From Polaribacter sp. SA4-12 (GTDB lineage: Bacteria; Bacteroidota; Bacteroidia; Flavobacteriales; Flavobacteriaceae): 64,000 nt of DNA. A program made the translations under genes and the position numbers. The stretch is from positions 1,808,001 through 1,872,000 of the forward strand of contig NZ_CP019334.1 of NCBI RefSeq assembly GCF_002163675.1. The letters run 5' to 3'. Below, piece by piece: positions 36,101-44,760 of this stretch (its first letter is position 1; each line of letters starts with the position of its first letter). The notes beneath the pieces were generated by a model. That model did not search any database. It saw only the letters and a list, made by a program, of their open reading frames with translations, and was not told the DNA's origin.

Positions 36101-36581
36101 TTTGTTGAATTCTCTTTCCATCGATATTAGAAACTGTGATAAAATAATAAGCTTCATCAGAATAGATGTTTTGTCTATGTTTTGCTGTATTAGTAGTTGT
36201 ATTTACAATCCAATCATGAGGTCCTTTTGCATAAAAAAGGATAAAATCAGAATTATCGAAAGAACCATCATTTTCACCTTCTATATATATCGCATTTTCT
36301 TGTAAATCATCATACCTAAAATCTGAGTTTAGAACCGGAAGTAAACTACCACCACTTCCATAAATATGAATTTTCTTAGGATTTAAGTCGTTTGTAGAAA
36401 CTCCTATTTGTTGTAATAAGTTTTTATCTATTTTAAAAACACCTGTAGTATCTACAGAAAACTTAAACCAGTCTCCAGAAGCCAATACAGAACTAGTTAC
36501 TTGAGCGGGAATTAACTGGACAAAAAAACTAAAAAAAAGGATTAAAATGGGTCTATTCATAATTGTATTCAAATAACGCAA
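33165..36581 (-). CDS. porU: Type IX secretion sortase PorU
   Basis: This 1138-residue secreted peptidase removes the C-terminal signal of type IX cargo and attaches the protein to the surface. It begins with a signal peptide (a second Met at residue 8 may be the real start), and has a gingipain-type C25 domain with the catalytic His in VFDYFGHGGEDG (about 650) and Cys in LITVTCDFSRFD (about 690). The C-terminal part has Ig-like strands and ends in a CTD-like module (NYPNPFVNYTEF; GKGVYIYKLKV). It is divergent from gldJ, as in other gliding flavobacteria. Confidence 0.93.
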   Translation of the reverse strand: MRYLNTIMNRPILILFFSFFVQLIPAQVTSSVLASGDWFKFSVDTTGVFKIDKNLLQQIGVSTNDLNPKKIHIYGSGGSLLPVLNSDFRYDDLQENAIYIEGENDGSFDNSDFILFYAKGPHDWIVNTTTNTAKHRQNIYSDEAYYFITVSNIDGKRIQQKTPLTTNATTQISTFNDYTFYEKEEISLFAAGTQWFFNDDFNIENTQSFKIPFPNALADENISIKVRGVSTSVASSSMAVKINGTDIYNLSFSSVNPSSLTKANTSERTANIKNSSNVIDVSIVYDNGGNPSANAYLDYIEVVGKKQLIADGNQFSFRSFEQANAANTIEYQIENNTNIFQVWDVSNSIDPKNITNEDTSSNFIFKDNSGVLKEYVVLNQNDYYTPNSLQNGRILNQDLHAIKDINYIVITNSELSSEAQRLADYHQTNSNLTTKVVVLDAIYNEFSSGSKDITGIRDFLKHVYTTNSSEEKKLQYVCFFGDTSYDYKDRIAGNNNIVPVKLSENSFNLASSWVTDDFFVMLEDNEGTMNSSHTIDVASSRIPVSTVSQAKDVVDKILTYYTKTSIGDWRNTITLLADDIDASGEEVIEQGVETIADEIRVNKPIFNVNKIYADSYVQENSSGGERYPEVKSAITNAIEKGTLVFDYFGHGGEDGFASEKILEKPQIQSFNNPNTLPLLITVTCDFSRFDNPSRITAGELTLWNASGGAASMITTTREVFISVGQRFNQELIRILLEFNNEDLTIAESLMKTKNEFTNTQKFFIYHFGDPAMKLAVPQPNIRITKMNGKDISQPLDTLKALSKVSFEGVVVDDSNIVLSDFNGSLSTTAFDKPIDKTTLDNDGFGVKMTFDTQDSKLFRGKSTVENGSFKFDFIVPKDIKIAYGKGKLSFYAENGEIDKAGYNFDIVVGGINENAPDDTVGPEIRLYMNDESFIEGGNTNVSPNLIAVLSDPSGINTSLTAVDHDIVGVLDGDNTNPIILNDFYQTELNDFTTGKVNYKLRDLAVGPHTLKIKAWDTYNNSSEATLNFVVVSDAILNLENVLNYPNPFVNYTEFWFNHNKPNETLEVQVQVFTVSGKLVKTINQNVVTTGNLARSITWNGLDDFGNKIGKGVYIYKLKVKSTSSNLVAEKYEKLVILQ

Positions 36582-36761
36582 ATTATTTATAGATATTTTA
36601 GCACTAATGCAGATAAATTATACTAAATTTAAAAAGCATTCGTTTAATAATTTGTGAATGGAAAAATGAAGCGTTAAAATTAGCAAATTACTTGTTTGAA
36701 TGTATTATTATTGTAAATTGCATCGCTATAATAAAAACCCTAAACAATTTTCAATTAGGAA

Positions 36762-38432
36762 ATGAGAAACATATTTAAAATATCTTTAGTTGTTCTATCA
36801 ATCTTAGCTTTAGCTAGCTGTAGTAAGACAACCTCAGGAAATTCGACACTTACAGGATTACCTTTTAATAATTCTAAATTTGGTAACTATATTAGAGGAG
36901 GCTCATTTGCTGGTCAAGAAGTTCCTTTGGGAATGGTTGCTATTGAAGGAGGTTCTTTTACAATGGGACAAGTACAAGACGACGTTATGTTTGATTGGAA
37001 CACAACACCTAAAAAAATGCACATTCGTTCATTTTTTATGGATGAAACAGAAGTCACCAACTCAGAATACTTCTTATATGTACAATATATAAAGGATGTT
37101 TTTCCTCCATCGGAAGAAAACTACAAGCATATATATAATTCTGTTTTACCAGACACATTGGTGTGGAGAAAAAGTTTGGGAAATACAGATATTTTATCTG
37201 AAAATTACTTAAGACATCCTGCTTATGCAGATTATCCAGTAGTAGGTGTTAGTTGGTTACAAGCAAACCAATATTGTAAATGGCGTACAGATGCTGTTAA
37301 CTTAAAAAAGTTAATAGATAAAGGGTACATCAAAAATATTTTCGCAAACGATACACTTAGAAATTTCTTTGATACTGAAGTTTTCTTAGCAGATTCTGAC
37401 AGACTTTTCGAAGGTGACACTACTGTTTATAAAAGAGGTATCAGATCAAGAGGTTCTGTAAAAAGTCAAAAAGGTTCTTTTCAAGGAAGAAAAATCACAC
37501 AAGCTGATGGTGTTCTAAGTCAGAAATTTAGATTACCAACTGAAGCAGAATGGGAATTTGCTGCTAAAGCAAACATTGAAAACAGAGAATACAACAATAT
37601 TAGAGGTAGAAAAAAATATGCTTGGAATGGTAAGTATACAAGAGAAAAAGACAAAAGATTTAGAGGAGATCAATTAGGAAACTTTAAACAAGGTAAAGGT
37701 GAATACAGTGGTTTATCTGGTTGGAGTTCTGATGGTTCTGATATTCCTATTAGAGTAAAATCTTATCCGCCAAATGGATTTGGTTTATATGACATGTCTG
37801 GGAATGTTTCTGAATGGGTTGCCGATGTTTATAGACCTATTATAGACAATGAAGCAAATGATTTCAATTATTTTAGAGGTAATGTATTTACTAGAAAAAT
37901 GATTGATAAGGATGGAAAAGTTGTTATCGCTGATGGTTCTGCTGGAGCTGAAGTAGAATATGACACTTTACCGAATGGAAAAATAATACCAAAACAATTA
38001 CCAGGAAGCATTAAGTACATTCCAATTACAAAAGACGATGTAACATTAAGAAGAAACTTTACAGTTTCTGATAATACGGACATTGGTGATGGAGACTTAA
38101 ACTCATCTAGATTCTATGAAGATGATAAAGAAGAATTTGGCTCTAGACCAAGTATGTATAATTCTCCAAGAAGACCTACAAGAGTTATTGATCCTGACAC
38201 GGGAAGAGAAGTAGTAGAAAATGATGCTAAAAAAAGGACTACCTTAATTAGCAATAGTACAAGAGTATATAAAGGTGGTGCTTGGTCTGATAGAGAATAC
38301 TGGTTAGACCCTGCTCAAAGAAGATATTTACCAGAATATATGGCAACAAACTATATTGGTTTTAGATGTGTTACTGACAAAGTAGGCCCAATGACTTACA
38401 AAAAAAGAACCGCTAGAAACCCAGCTAGATAA
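36762..38432 (+). CDS. gldJ: Gliding motility lipoprotein GldJ
   Basis: This 556-residue lipoprotein (lipobox Cys20, LALASC) carries a SUMF1-like fold: GMVAIEGGSFTMGQ, FFMDETEVTNSEYF, FRLPTEAEWEFAAKA, GLYDMSGNVSEWVAD and a final YIGFRCV. The catalytic C-x4-C pair of true formylglycine-generating enzymes is absent (VYKGGAWSDREYWLD). GldJ is needed for gliding and type IX secretion in flavobacteria and stabilises other motor components. It lies across from porU and before murF. Confidence 0.93.
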   Translation: MRNIFKISLVVLSILALASCSKTTSGNSTLTGLPFNNSKFGNYIRGGSFAGQEVPLGMVAIEGGSFTMGQVQDDVMFDWNTTPKKMHIRSFFMDETEVTNSEYFLYVQYIKDVFPPSEENYKHIYNSVLPDTLVWRKSLGNTDILSENYLRHPAYADYPVVGVSWLQANQYCKWRTDAVNLKKLIDKGYIKNIFANDTLRNFFDTEVFLADSDRLFEGDTTVYKRGIRSRGSVKSQKGSFQGRKITQADGVLSQKFRLPTEAEWEFAAKANIENREYNNIRGRKKYAWNGKYTREKDKRFRGDQLGNFKQGKGEYSGLSGWSSDGSDIPIRVKSYPPNGFGLYDMSGNVSEWVADVYRPIIDNEANDFNYFRGNVFTRKMIDKDGKVVIADGSAGAEVEYDTLPNGKIIPKQLPGSIKYIPITKDDVTLRRNFTVSDNTDIGDGDLNSSRFYEDDKEEFGSRPSMYNSPRRPTRVIDPDTGREVVENDAKKRTTLISNSTRVYKGGAWSDREYWLDPAQRRYLPEYMATNYIGFRCVTDKVGPMTYKKRTARNPAR

Positions 38433-38457
38433 TAAAATATTTTATTAAAAAATTATG

Positions 38458-38490
38458 ACCTCACTGTATGATTTACAGTGAGGTTTTTTT
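38458..38490 (+). terminator. Hairpin terminator after gldJ
   Basis: ACCTCACTGTA (38458-38468) and TACAGTGAGGT (38474-38484) form an 11-bp stem with a five-base loop, followed by a T tract. Confidence 0.85.
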
Positions 38491-38502
38491 TATTTTTAAA
38501 GA

Positions 38503-39759
38503 ATGAAGATTAAAGACATTTATAATTTATATTCTAAACATTATCTTGTAGATACAGATACAAGAAACATTAGAAATAATACACTTTTTTTCGCCCTAAA
38601 AGGTGACAATTTTAACGGAAATAAATTTGCAGAAAAAGCCATTAAACTCGGTGCTATATTCGCGATTATTGATGAAGAAGAATATAATACCCATACTCAT
38701 ACTATTTTAGTTGATAATGTTCTAGAAACACTACAAAGTCTAGCAAAATATCATAGAAACACATTAAAAACACCTATTATAGGTTTGACAGGCAGTAATG
38801 GTAAAACAACTACCAAAGAGTTAATAAACGCTGTTTTATCAAAAAAATATAAAACAACAGCTACAATAGGAAACCTAAATAATCATATTGGTGTTCCATT
38901 GACATTGCTTTCGATGACACCTAAAACTGAAATAGGAATTGTAGAAATGGGTGCAAATCACAAACAAGAAATTGCCTTTTTATGCTCACTTTGCGAACCA
39001 GACTTTGGTTACATAACTAATTTCGGAAAAGCACATTTAGAAGGATTTGGAGGAATTGAAGGAGTAATCCAAGGAAAAAGTGAATTGTATACTTTCTTAG
39101 AAAAGAACAATAAAACAGCATTTATAAATCCTAATGATCCTATTCAAATTGATAAGACAGAAAGAATAAAGACGATTCCTTTTGATGATAGTTTAAAATT
39201 TCTAGAAGTAAATCCCTTTGTAAAACTATCTTTTAACTCTAATGATATTCAAAGTAATCTTATCGGAAAATATAATTATACAAACATTGCAATTGCCTGT
39301 ACAATTGGTAGTTTTTTTGATGTTAATGATACAGAAATTAAAAACGCTATTGAAAGTTACACTCCAGATAATAACCGTTCGCAAATTATCATAAAATCTT
39401 CAAACAAAATTATTTTAGACGCTTACAATGCAAATCCTAGCAGTATGAAAGCTGCTTTAGATAATTTTAATGCTATTGATGAAAAACATAAAACTATTAT
39501 TTTAGGTGATATGTTCGAACTAGGAGAAACTAGTTTAGAAGAGCATCAAGCTATTGTAGATTTGGTGGAAAACTTAGAATTTGACAATTCTTATTTTGTA
39601 GGTGAAAATTTTTATCAAACGAAAACAAAGAACAATCGATTTAAAACATTTGAAGACTTGTTAGAACACATTAAAAACAATCCTCTTAAAGATCAATCAA
39701 TTCTGATTAAAGGTTCAAGAGGAATGCGTTTAGAAAGACTGTTAGATGTTATTATTTAA
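38503..39759 (+). CDS. murF: UDP-N-acetylmuramoyl-tripeptide--D-Ala-D-Ala ligase
   Basis: This 418-residue Mur ligase adds D-Ala-D-Ala in peptidoglycan precursor synthesis. It has the ATP-binding loop LTGSNGKTTTKE (about 98-109), the TIGNLNNHIGVPLTLL and EMGANHKQEI motifs, and IILDAYNANPSSM and ILGDMFELG in the C-terminal domains. It begins 71 bp after gldJ with a terminator between. It overlaps the converging next gene by 8 bp at the 3' end. Confidence 0.95.
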   Translation: MKIKDIYNLYSKHYLVDTDTRNIRNNTLFFALKGDNFNGNKFAEKAIKLGAIFAIIDEEEYNTHTHTILVDNVLETLQSLAKYHRNTLKTPIIGLTGSNGKTTTKELINAVLSKKYKTTATIGNLNNHIGVPLTLLSMTPKTEIGIVEMGANHKQEIAFLCSLCEPDFGYITNFGKAHLEGFGGIEGVIQGKSELYTFLEKNNKTAFINPNDPIQIDKTERIKTIPFDDSLKFLEVNPFVKLSFNSNDIQSNLIGKYNYTNIAIACTIGSFFDVNDTEIKNAIESYTPDNNRSQIIIKSSNKIILDAYNANPSSMKAALDNFNAIDEKHKTIILGDMFELGETSLEEHQAIVDLVENLEFDNSYFVGENFYQTKTKNNRFKTFEDLLEHIKNNPLKDQSILIKGSRGMRLERLLDVII

Positions 39760-40603
39760 TAATACTCTTGTGATATTCTAATAGATTATCAATTGGTCTT
39801 TGTATTACACCTGTTACTTTTAAATTGTTCTTTTTAGCAACCTTTTCAAGAATATCTCTAAAGTAATGTGCTATTGAACCAATAAAATAGATTGGTGTTT
39901 CTGATGTTTTGTTATATGGTAATATTCTATATTTAAAAAATTCTTGAAATCCTTTTTTAATTATTTTTTTAATATATTTTTCATCTTTAAAATCAAACAT
40001 AAATTTTGCAAAAGATGCTAAATACATGTTAGGATTAGATTCTCTATATAGGTTTCTTTTAATATAGTCTGCATCTAAATTAAATTCTTCGTTAAATTTC
40101 TCGGCAATTTCACTTGGCATTTTACCGTAATAATAATCAACTATTAGTTTTTTACCAAAATAATTACCACTTGCCTCATCCATTAAAATATATCCCAAAG
40201 AAGGCACTAACATTTCCATATTAGTTCCATCATAATAACAACTATTAGATCCTGTACCTAATATGCAAACTAAAGCAGGTTCGTTTTTAGATGCTGCATA
40301 AACTGCTGCTAACATATCTTCGGATATAAAGATTTTAGCATTAATAAAAATTGATTCTAATATATCTTTTAATATTTTAATTGGCTTTGGTGTACCACAA
40401 CCAGCACCATAGAAATGAATTTCTTTTACTTCATCTTTAACATTAATAAGTTGAAACATATTAATGATTCTATTGTGTAATTCTTCTTCAGGAACAACAG
40501 CAGGGTTTAGCCCTAAAGTCCTTGTTCTAAAAGCTTCTTCCTTATCTTCACCTATAGCAATCCAATCTGCTTTTGTTGAGCCTCCATCTGCAATTAAAAT
40601 CAT
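39752..40603 (-). CDS. N-acetylglucosamine kinase-like (BadF/BadG ATPase family) protein
   Basis: This 283-residue protein has the ASKHA kinase fold: N-terminal phosphate loop MILIADGGSTKADWIAIG, a second phosphate motif in CILGTGSNSCYYDG (about 112-122) and LGYILMDEASGNYFGKKL. Relatives phosphorylate N-acetylglucosamine, so a role in amino-sugar recycling is likely, fitting the neighbouring murF, although the substrate is not proven by sequence. It converges with murF. Confidence 0.85.
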   Translation of the reverse strand: MILIADGGSTKADWIAIGEDKEEAFRTRTLGLNPAVVPEEELHNRIINMFQLINVKDEVKEIHFYGAGCGTPKPIKILKDILESIFINAKIFISEDMLAAVYAASKNEPALVCILGTGSNSCYYDGTNMEMLVPSLGYILMDEASGNYFGKKLIVDYYYGKMPSEIAEKFNEEFNLDADYIKRNLYRESNPNMYLASFAKFMFDFKDEKYIKKIIKKGFQEFFKYRILPYNKTSETPIYFIGSIAHYFRDILEKVAKKNNLKVTGVIQRPIDNLLEYHKSIIK

Positions 40604-40737
40604 AATTATTTATATTTTATACTCAAAGATATTATAAGTAAAATTCATATACAATAGTAAACCAATCAATCGTTTTCGTTTTAATTCTTTTAACTATTTT
40701 GATTAAGGATAAGAAAAAAAAATAGGTTAAATTATTG

Positions 40738-40745
40738 TAAATTTG
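40738..40745 (+). promoter_or_regulatory. -7 element before the PHP phosphatase gene
   Basis: TAAATTTG matches the -7 consensus exactly and lies 15 bp before the start at 40761. No -33 TTG is seen at the normal spacing. Confidence 0.4.
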
Positions 40746-40760
40746 TAATAAATAATTGAT

Positions 40761-41498
40761 ATGATTTTTTTTAAGAAAAAGGAAATTCCTTTAATAGATT
40801 TTTTTTCGGAAGGTTTTGTTGATATTCATTCGCATTTGCTACCAGGTATTGATGACGGGGCTAAAAATTTAGACAACTCTATTGAGTTAATTCTAAAAAT
40901 GCGTTCTTATGGAATTAAAAATATAATAACTACACCCCATGTTTTAGGAGATGTTTATGCAAATTCTTCAAATACTATAAAAGAAAAATTACAGGAAGTA
41001 AAAGAAGAGCTTATAAAAAGGAATATAAAAGATATATCTATTGATGCTGCTGCAGAATACATGATGGATGAGCAGTTTTCTAAACTTTTAGAAAACAATG
41101 ATATACTGACTTTAAAAGATAATTTTGTTCTTGTAGAAATGTCTTATTTTAGTGCTCCACTTAATATTTATGAAATTTTATTTGAAATACAATTAAAAGG
41201 ATACAAGCCTGTTTTAGCACATCCTGAACGATATAGTTTTTATCATAATGATTTTAAAAATTATCATAAACTAAAAAAAGCAGGTTGTTTATTTCAGTTA
41301 AACTTATTATCTCTTACTGAACAATATGGAAAAGGTGTTCAAAAAATTTCTGACAAACTTTTAAAAGAGAATTTATATGACTTTGTTGGAACTGATACCC
41401 ATCATCATAATCATTTAGCTCTTCTAAAAAAAATTGGTACTAAAAAGAATTTAGAAAAAATAAATCACTTATTAAATAATAATAAAAAGTTCCTATAA
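40761..41498 (+). CDS. CpsB/YwqE-type PHP protein-tyrosine phosphatase
   Basis: This 245-residue PHP-family phosphatase has metal ligands in VDIHSHLLPGIDDGAKN (about 17-33), TTPH (about 59), LAHPERY and GTDTHHH near the end. CpsB/YwqE enzymes remove phosphate from tyrosine on capsule kinases such as Wzc. A wzc-like gene with a tyrosine-rich tail converges on it directly (41531-43930), so the pair probably form the phosphorylation switch for polysaccharide export. Confidence 0.92.
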   Translation: MIFFKKKEIPLIDFFSEGFVDIHSHLLPGIDDGAKNLDNSIELILKMRSYGIKNIITTPHVLGDVYANSSNTIKEKLQEVKEELIKRNIKDISIDAAAEYMMDEQFSKLLENNDILTLKDNFVLVEMSYFSAPLNIYEILFEIQLKGYKPVLAHPERYSFYHNDFKNYHKLKKAGCLFQLNLLSLTEQYGKGVQKISDKLLKENLYDFVGTDTHHHNHLALLKKIGTKKNLEKINHLLNNNKKFL

Positions 41499-41500
41499 AA

Positions 41501-41530
41501 AATAAAAGCATCCAAATGGATGCTTTTATT
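41501..41530. terminator. Bidirectional hairpin between the phosphatase and wzc
   Basis: AATAAAAGCATCC (41501-41513) and GGATGCTTTTATT (41518-41530) are perfect inverted arms with A and T tracts on both sides, lying between two convergent genes. Confidence 0.85.
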
Positions 41531-43930
41531 TTAACTTAAAATTCTTTTATACCAAGGTTTTTTAACTTCATCTATGTAGCCATTTCCATAACCATAGCCA
41601 TAACCATAACCATAACCATACCCTTTTTTCATATCAGTATCGTTCAAAACAATAGCCATATTGGGTAATTTTTTCTCGTTATATAAAGTCTGAGGTACAT
41701 TTAGCATTCGTTTATCTAAATAATTTGCTCTAGTAACGTACATAAACATATCCGCATATTTAGCGATTAACAAAGTATCTGTCACAAGGTTTACTGGTGC
41801 TGTATCTACGATAATATAATCGTAATCTTTCTTTACTTCTTCAAATAATGCATTCACTTTATTTGTTAATAATAATTCAGCTGGATTTGGAGGAATTACT
41901 CCTGAAGAAATGATATCCAAACCTTCTATTTCTGGTATTGAAAATTTAACATCAGATAGCGAAATTTCATTATTAGTGATAAAGTTCGTAATTCCTTTTC
42001 TTTCTGATAATCCAAGATATTCCGTCACCTTTGGTGCTCTTAAGTCCATACCCATTAACAATACTTTTTTATTTGATAGAGAAAGGGCTGCTGCTAGGTT
42101 AATAGATATAAATGACTTTCCTTCCCCACTTGTAGTAGAAGTAATAAAAATAGTTTTACCTCCTTTATTATTTCTAATAGAACTAGGTAACATAAAATCT
42201 AAATTAGTTCTTATCAAACGAAAAGCTTCTGCCGTACTTGTTCTTGCATCATTTCCAATAACAATTTTATCATTTGTCTCTGAATGAGGTACATCTCCTA
42301 TAAAAGGTAAACTTGTTAATTCCTCGATATCTTTTCTTGAGTGTATTTTTGTATCTAAAAGGTTTTTAATGTAAATAATAATAAAAGGGATTATTAGTCC
42401 CAATAATAAAGCAGCTAAATACACAATTTTTCTTTTTGGTGAAATTGGTATATTAGGCCCATAAGCGACATCAATAATTTTTGCATTTGATACTGCAACT
42501 GCTAACGAGATCGCTGTTTCCTCTTTTTTCTTTAATAAATAAGAAAATAAACCTGATATAATTTCTTGTTGTCTCGCAATATCAATAAAACCTCTTTCAA
42601 CAACTGGTATTGTAGACTTTTTAGAACTTATTCTCGCTTCTTCCCTTTTTAGCTGCTTGTACTGAACACTTAAAGAAGAAGTTAAATTTTGTAAATTTTG
42701 CTTTAAATTTAATTTGAGATTAGAAATTTCATTTTCCAATGCGATCAATTGTGGATTTTTCACACCTGCATTTACAACCAGTCTATTTCTATTACTAATA
42801 AGTTCATTATAAGTTACGATTCCCTTAGTAATATTATCATTCTCAAAACCTAAATTTGTTGGCAACAATTCATAGACACCATTCGTTTGTTTCTTTATAT
42901 TTTCTTGTATCCATTTCGCCAAGTTTAATTGTGTTTGAATTGCAAAAATATTTTGATTATTTAGAGATAAGTTTTCTAAAATTAATTCCCCTTCATTAGA
43001 GACACCAGTAAAGCCAGTTTCACTTTTATAATCCTTAATCCTATCTTGAATTGAATTAAGCTCTTTACCTACACTGCGAATACGATCATCTATAAATTCC
43101 TTCGTTTTACGAGAAACTTCATTTTTATCATTAATTGCATCAATATTATATTGTTTTACTACTTCATTTAAAAAATCTTCTGCTTTATGTATAATCGCAT
43201 CATTTATAGAAAGGTTTATTACTGAAGAATTTTTACTAACAACTGATACTCCTAACTTTTTTTTATATTTAGTAATTACTTTATACCTAGGTGTTATTTT
43301 TACAATAATTTCTTTCTCAAATATCTCTGAAATTTTACTTTTAGGATTCATAGAAATTTCAAAAACGCCTAATCGAGAACTTATAGGTAAATTTAATTCA
43401 CTTTTAGATTGAACGTTCCCTTCACCATCTTTTAAGGTAAACTTTTTATTCTTAGAAATTGATACTGAGATTAAAGTATCTTTAAAAAACAGAGCCAAAT
43501 CTTTTTTTATAAAAGTGAAAATGATAGGTGACTTTTTATAAACCTCTACTTGTTTTACTCTTCCCTCTATAAAATACGAAACATCAAAATTAAGGCTATC
43601 AATAACACTTCCAATAATTTTTCTTGATTTTAGGATTTCAATTTCATTATCTGTATTATTACTAGAACCGCCCCCAACAATACCTAAATCTTCAAAAGCA
43701 GCTAATTCAGCTGAAATACCAGATTTATTATTGTCTTTGATTAAAATTGAGGTACTTGCACTATATTGAGGTGTTGCATAACGTAAATATACATAAGCTA
43801 AAGTTATAGAGAATATAGTAAAAAGCAAAAACCATTTCCAATGAACTAAATATTTTTCAACTTCTTCCCTAATATTTAAAGTATCATTATTATGTATAGC
43901 TTTATTTTTTTTTTCTTGAAAATCTTCCAT
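41531..43930 (-). CDS. wzc: Wzc-type polysaccharide co-polymerase and tyrosine autokinase
   Basis: This 799-residue protein has a Wzz domain between two membrane helices (about 33-51 and 510-530) with a long coiled-coil periplasmic part, then a BY-kinase domain with Walker A TSGEGKSFISINLA (about 595), Walker A' LLMGMDLRAPKV and Walker B DYIIVDTAPVN. The C-terminus has a tyrosine cluster made of six GY repeats, the usual autophosphorylation tail. It controls chain length and export of the polysaccharide with Wza. The GY run comes from a six-base repeat in the DNA. Confidence 0.94.
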   Translation of the reverse strand: MEDFQEKKNKAIHNNDTLNIREEVEKYLVHWKWFLLFTIFSITLAYVYLRYATPQYSASTSILIKDNNKSGISAELAAFEDLGIVGGGSSNNTDNEIEILKSRKIIGSVIDSLNFDVSYFIEGRVKQVEVYKKSPIIFTFIKKDLALFFKDTLISVSISKNKKFTLKDGEGNVQSKSELNLPISSRLGVFEISMNPKSKISEIFEKEIIVKITPRYKVITKYKKKLGVSVVSKNSSVINLSINDAIIHKAEDFLNEVVKQYNIDAINDKNEVSRKTKEFIDDRIRSVGKELNSIQDRIKDYKSETGFTGVSNEGELILENLSLNNQNIFAIQTQLNLAKWIQENIKKQTNGVYELLPTNLGFENDNITKGIVTYNELISNRNRLVVNAGVKNPQLIALENEISNLKLNLKQNLQNLTSSLSVQYKQLKREEARISSKKSTIPVVERGFIDIARQQEIISGLFSYLLKKKEETAISLAVAVSNAKIIDVAYGPNIPISPKRKIVYLAALLLGLIIPFIIIYIKNLLDTKIHSRKDIEELTSLPFIGDVPHSETNDKIVIGNDARTSTAEAFRLIRTNLDFMLPSSIRNNKGGKTIFITSTTSGEGKSFISINLAAALSLSNKKVLLMGMDLRAPKVTEYLGLSERKGITNFITNNEISLSDVKFSIPEIEGLDIISSGVIPPNPAELLLTNKVNALFEEVKKDYDYIIVDTAPVNLVTDTLLIAKYADMFMYVTRANYLDKRMLNVPQTLYNEKKLPNMAIVLNDTDMKKGYGYGYGYGYGYGNGYIDEVKKPWYKRILS
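41586..41621. repeat. Hexanucleotide repeat encoding the Wzc Gly-Tyr tail
   Basis: Six units of CCATAA or near variants (CCATAA, CCATAG, CCATAA three times, CCATAC) run in tandem. On the minus strand they encode (Gly-Tyr)6. Gain or loss of a unit keeps the frame and would change the number of phosphorylatable tyrosines. Confidence 0.9.
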
Positions 43931-43931
43931 G

Positions 43932-44720
43932 TTAGCGAGTAAGTATAGAAACTATTGTTATTATTAAACCAGTTACTGAAATAAATAAACTGGTATTTGA
44001 GTTTGAAGATGCCGATTGAATTCTAGCATAATTGGGTTCAACATATACCACATCATTTTGTTGTAAATAATACACTGGAGAAATATTTATATTATTAGAT
44101 AACAAATTTACTCTGTATTGTATTTTTTGTCCATCTTCTTCTCTTTGAACCATTATATTATCACGTTTACCTGATATATTTATATCTCCTGCTAAGGCAA
44201 TAGCTTCTAAAATAGTAATTCTTTCATTCGGAATCGTATAGGCACCTGGTTGTCGAACGTCACCTAAAACACTAATTTTATAGTTGGCAATTCTAATATT
44301 TATATTGGGATTTAAAATATAATCAGGCTCAAGTTTTTCTTTAAGTAAGTTAATAACTTCATCCCTTGACAAACCTCCAATTTTCAACTTACCAATCACA
44401 GGAAAATCAATTTCACCACTATTATCTACTAAATAGCTTTGTTGCTGCGCAACACCAATAGCAGAGTTAGAGGATGTAGAATAGGTAACTGCAGACAAAT
44501 TAAAAGGTTTCACTGCCTCAGTATCTAGTGCAGTAATCGTAATTTGTAATAAATCATCTGGTTTTATAATTGTTTTATAACTATTACTGACTTTAGATTG
44601 ATCTATTTCATCATTTTGAAAATATATAATCTCTTTTTTAGATACACATGACGAAAAAAAGTAAACTGATAAAAAAACGAATAACAAATAATTGCTATTC
44701 ATACTTCTTGTTTTAAGCAT
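43932..44720 (-). CDS. wza: Polysaccharide export outer-membrane lipoprotein Wza
   Basis: This 262-residue protein has a lipoprotein signal (LLFVFLSVYFFSSC) followed by a polysaccharide export domain (IKPDDLLQITITALDTEAVKPFN; GEIDFPVIGKLKIGGLSRDEVINLLKEKL) and a SLBB segment (ISVLGDVRQPGAYTIPNERITILEAIALAGDI). A hydrophobic helix closes the protein, as in bacteroidal Wza. It forms the outer-membrane channel and lies one base after wzc in the operon. Confidence 0.93.
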   Translation of the reverse strand: MLKTRSMNSNYLLFVFLSVYFFSSCVSKKEIIYFQNDEIDQSKVSNSYKTIIKPDDLLQITITALDTEAVKPFNLSAVTYSTSSNSAIGVAQQQSYLVDNSGEIDFPVIGKLKIGGLSRDEVINLLKEKLEPDYILNPNINIRIANYKISVLGDVRQPGAYTIPNERITILEAIALAGDINISGKRDNIMVQREEDGQKIQYRVNLLSNNINISPVYYLQQNDVVYVEPNYARIQSASSNSNTSLFISVTGLIITIVSILTR

Positions 44721-44760
44721 ATTTTATTTTTTTTTGCAAAAATAGGATAATAATTAATTC

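Noticed and set aside
36762..38432. GldJ as a second formylglycine-generating enzyme
   Set aside because: It has the fold but no catalytic C-x4-C pair, and it lies next to porU as gldJ does.
41586..41621. CCATAA repeats as a CRISPR or other regulatory array
   Set aside because: Units are only six bases without spacers and are in frame within wzc, encoding Gly-Tyr.
41910..42287. 125-codon plus-strand frame inside wzc
   Set aside because: It is antisense to the conserved BY-kinase domain and has no recognisable features.
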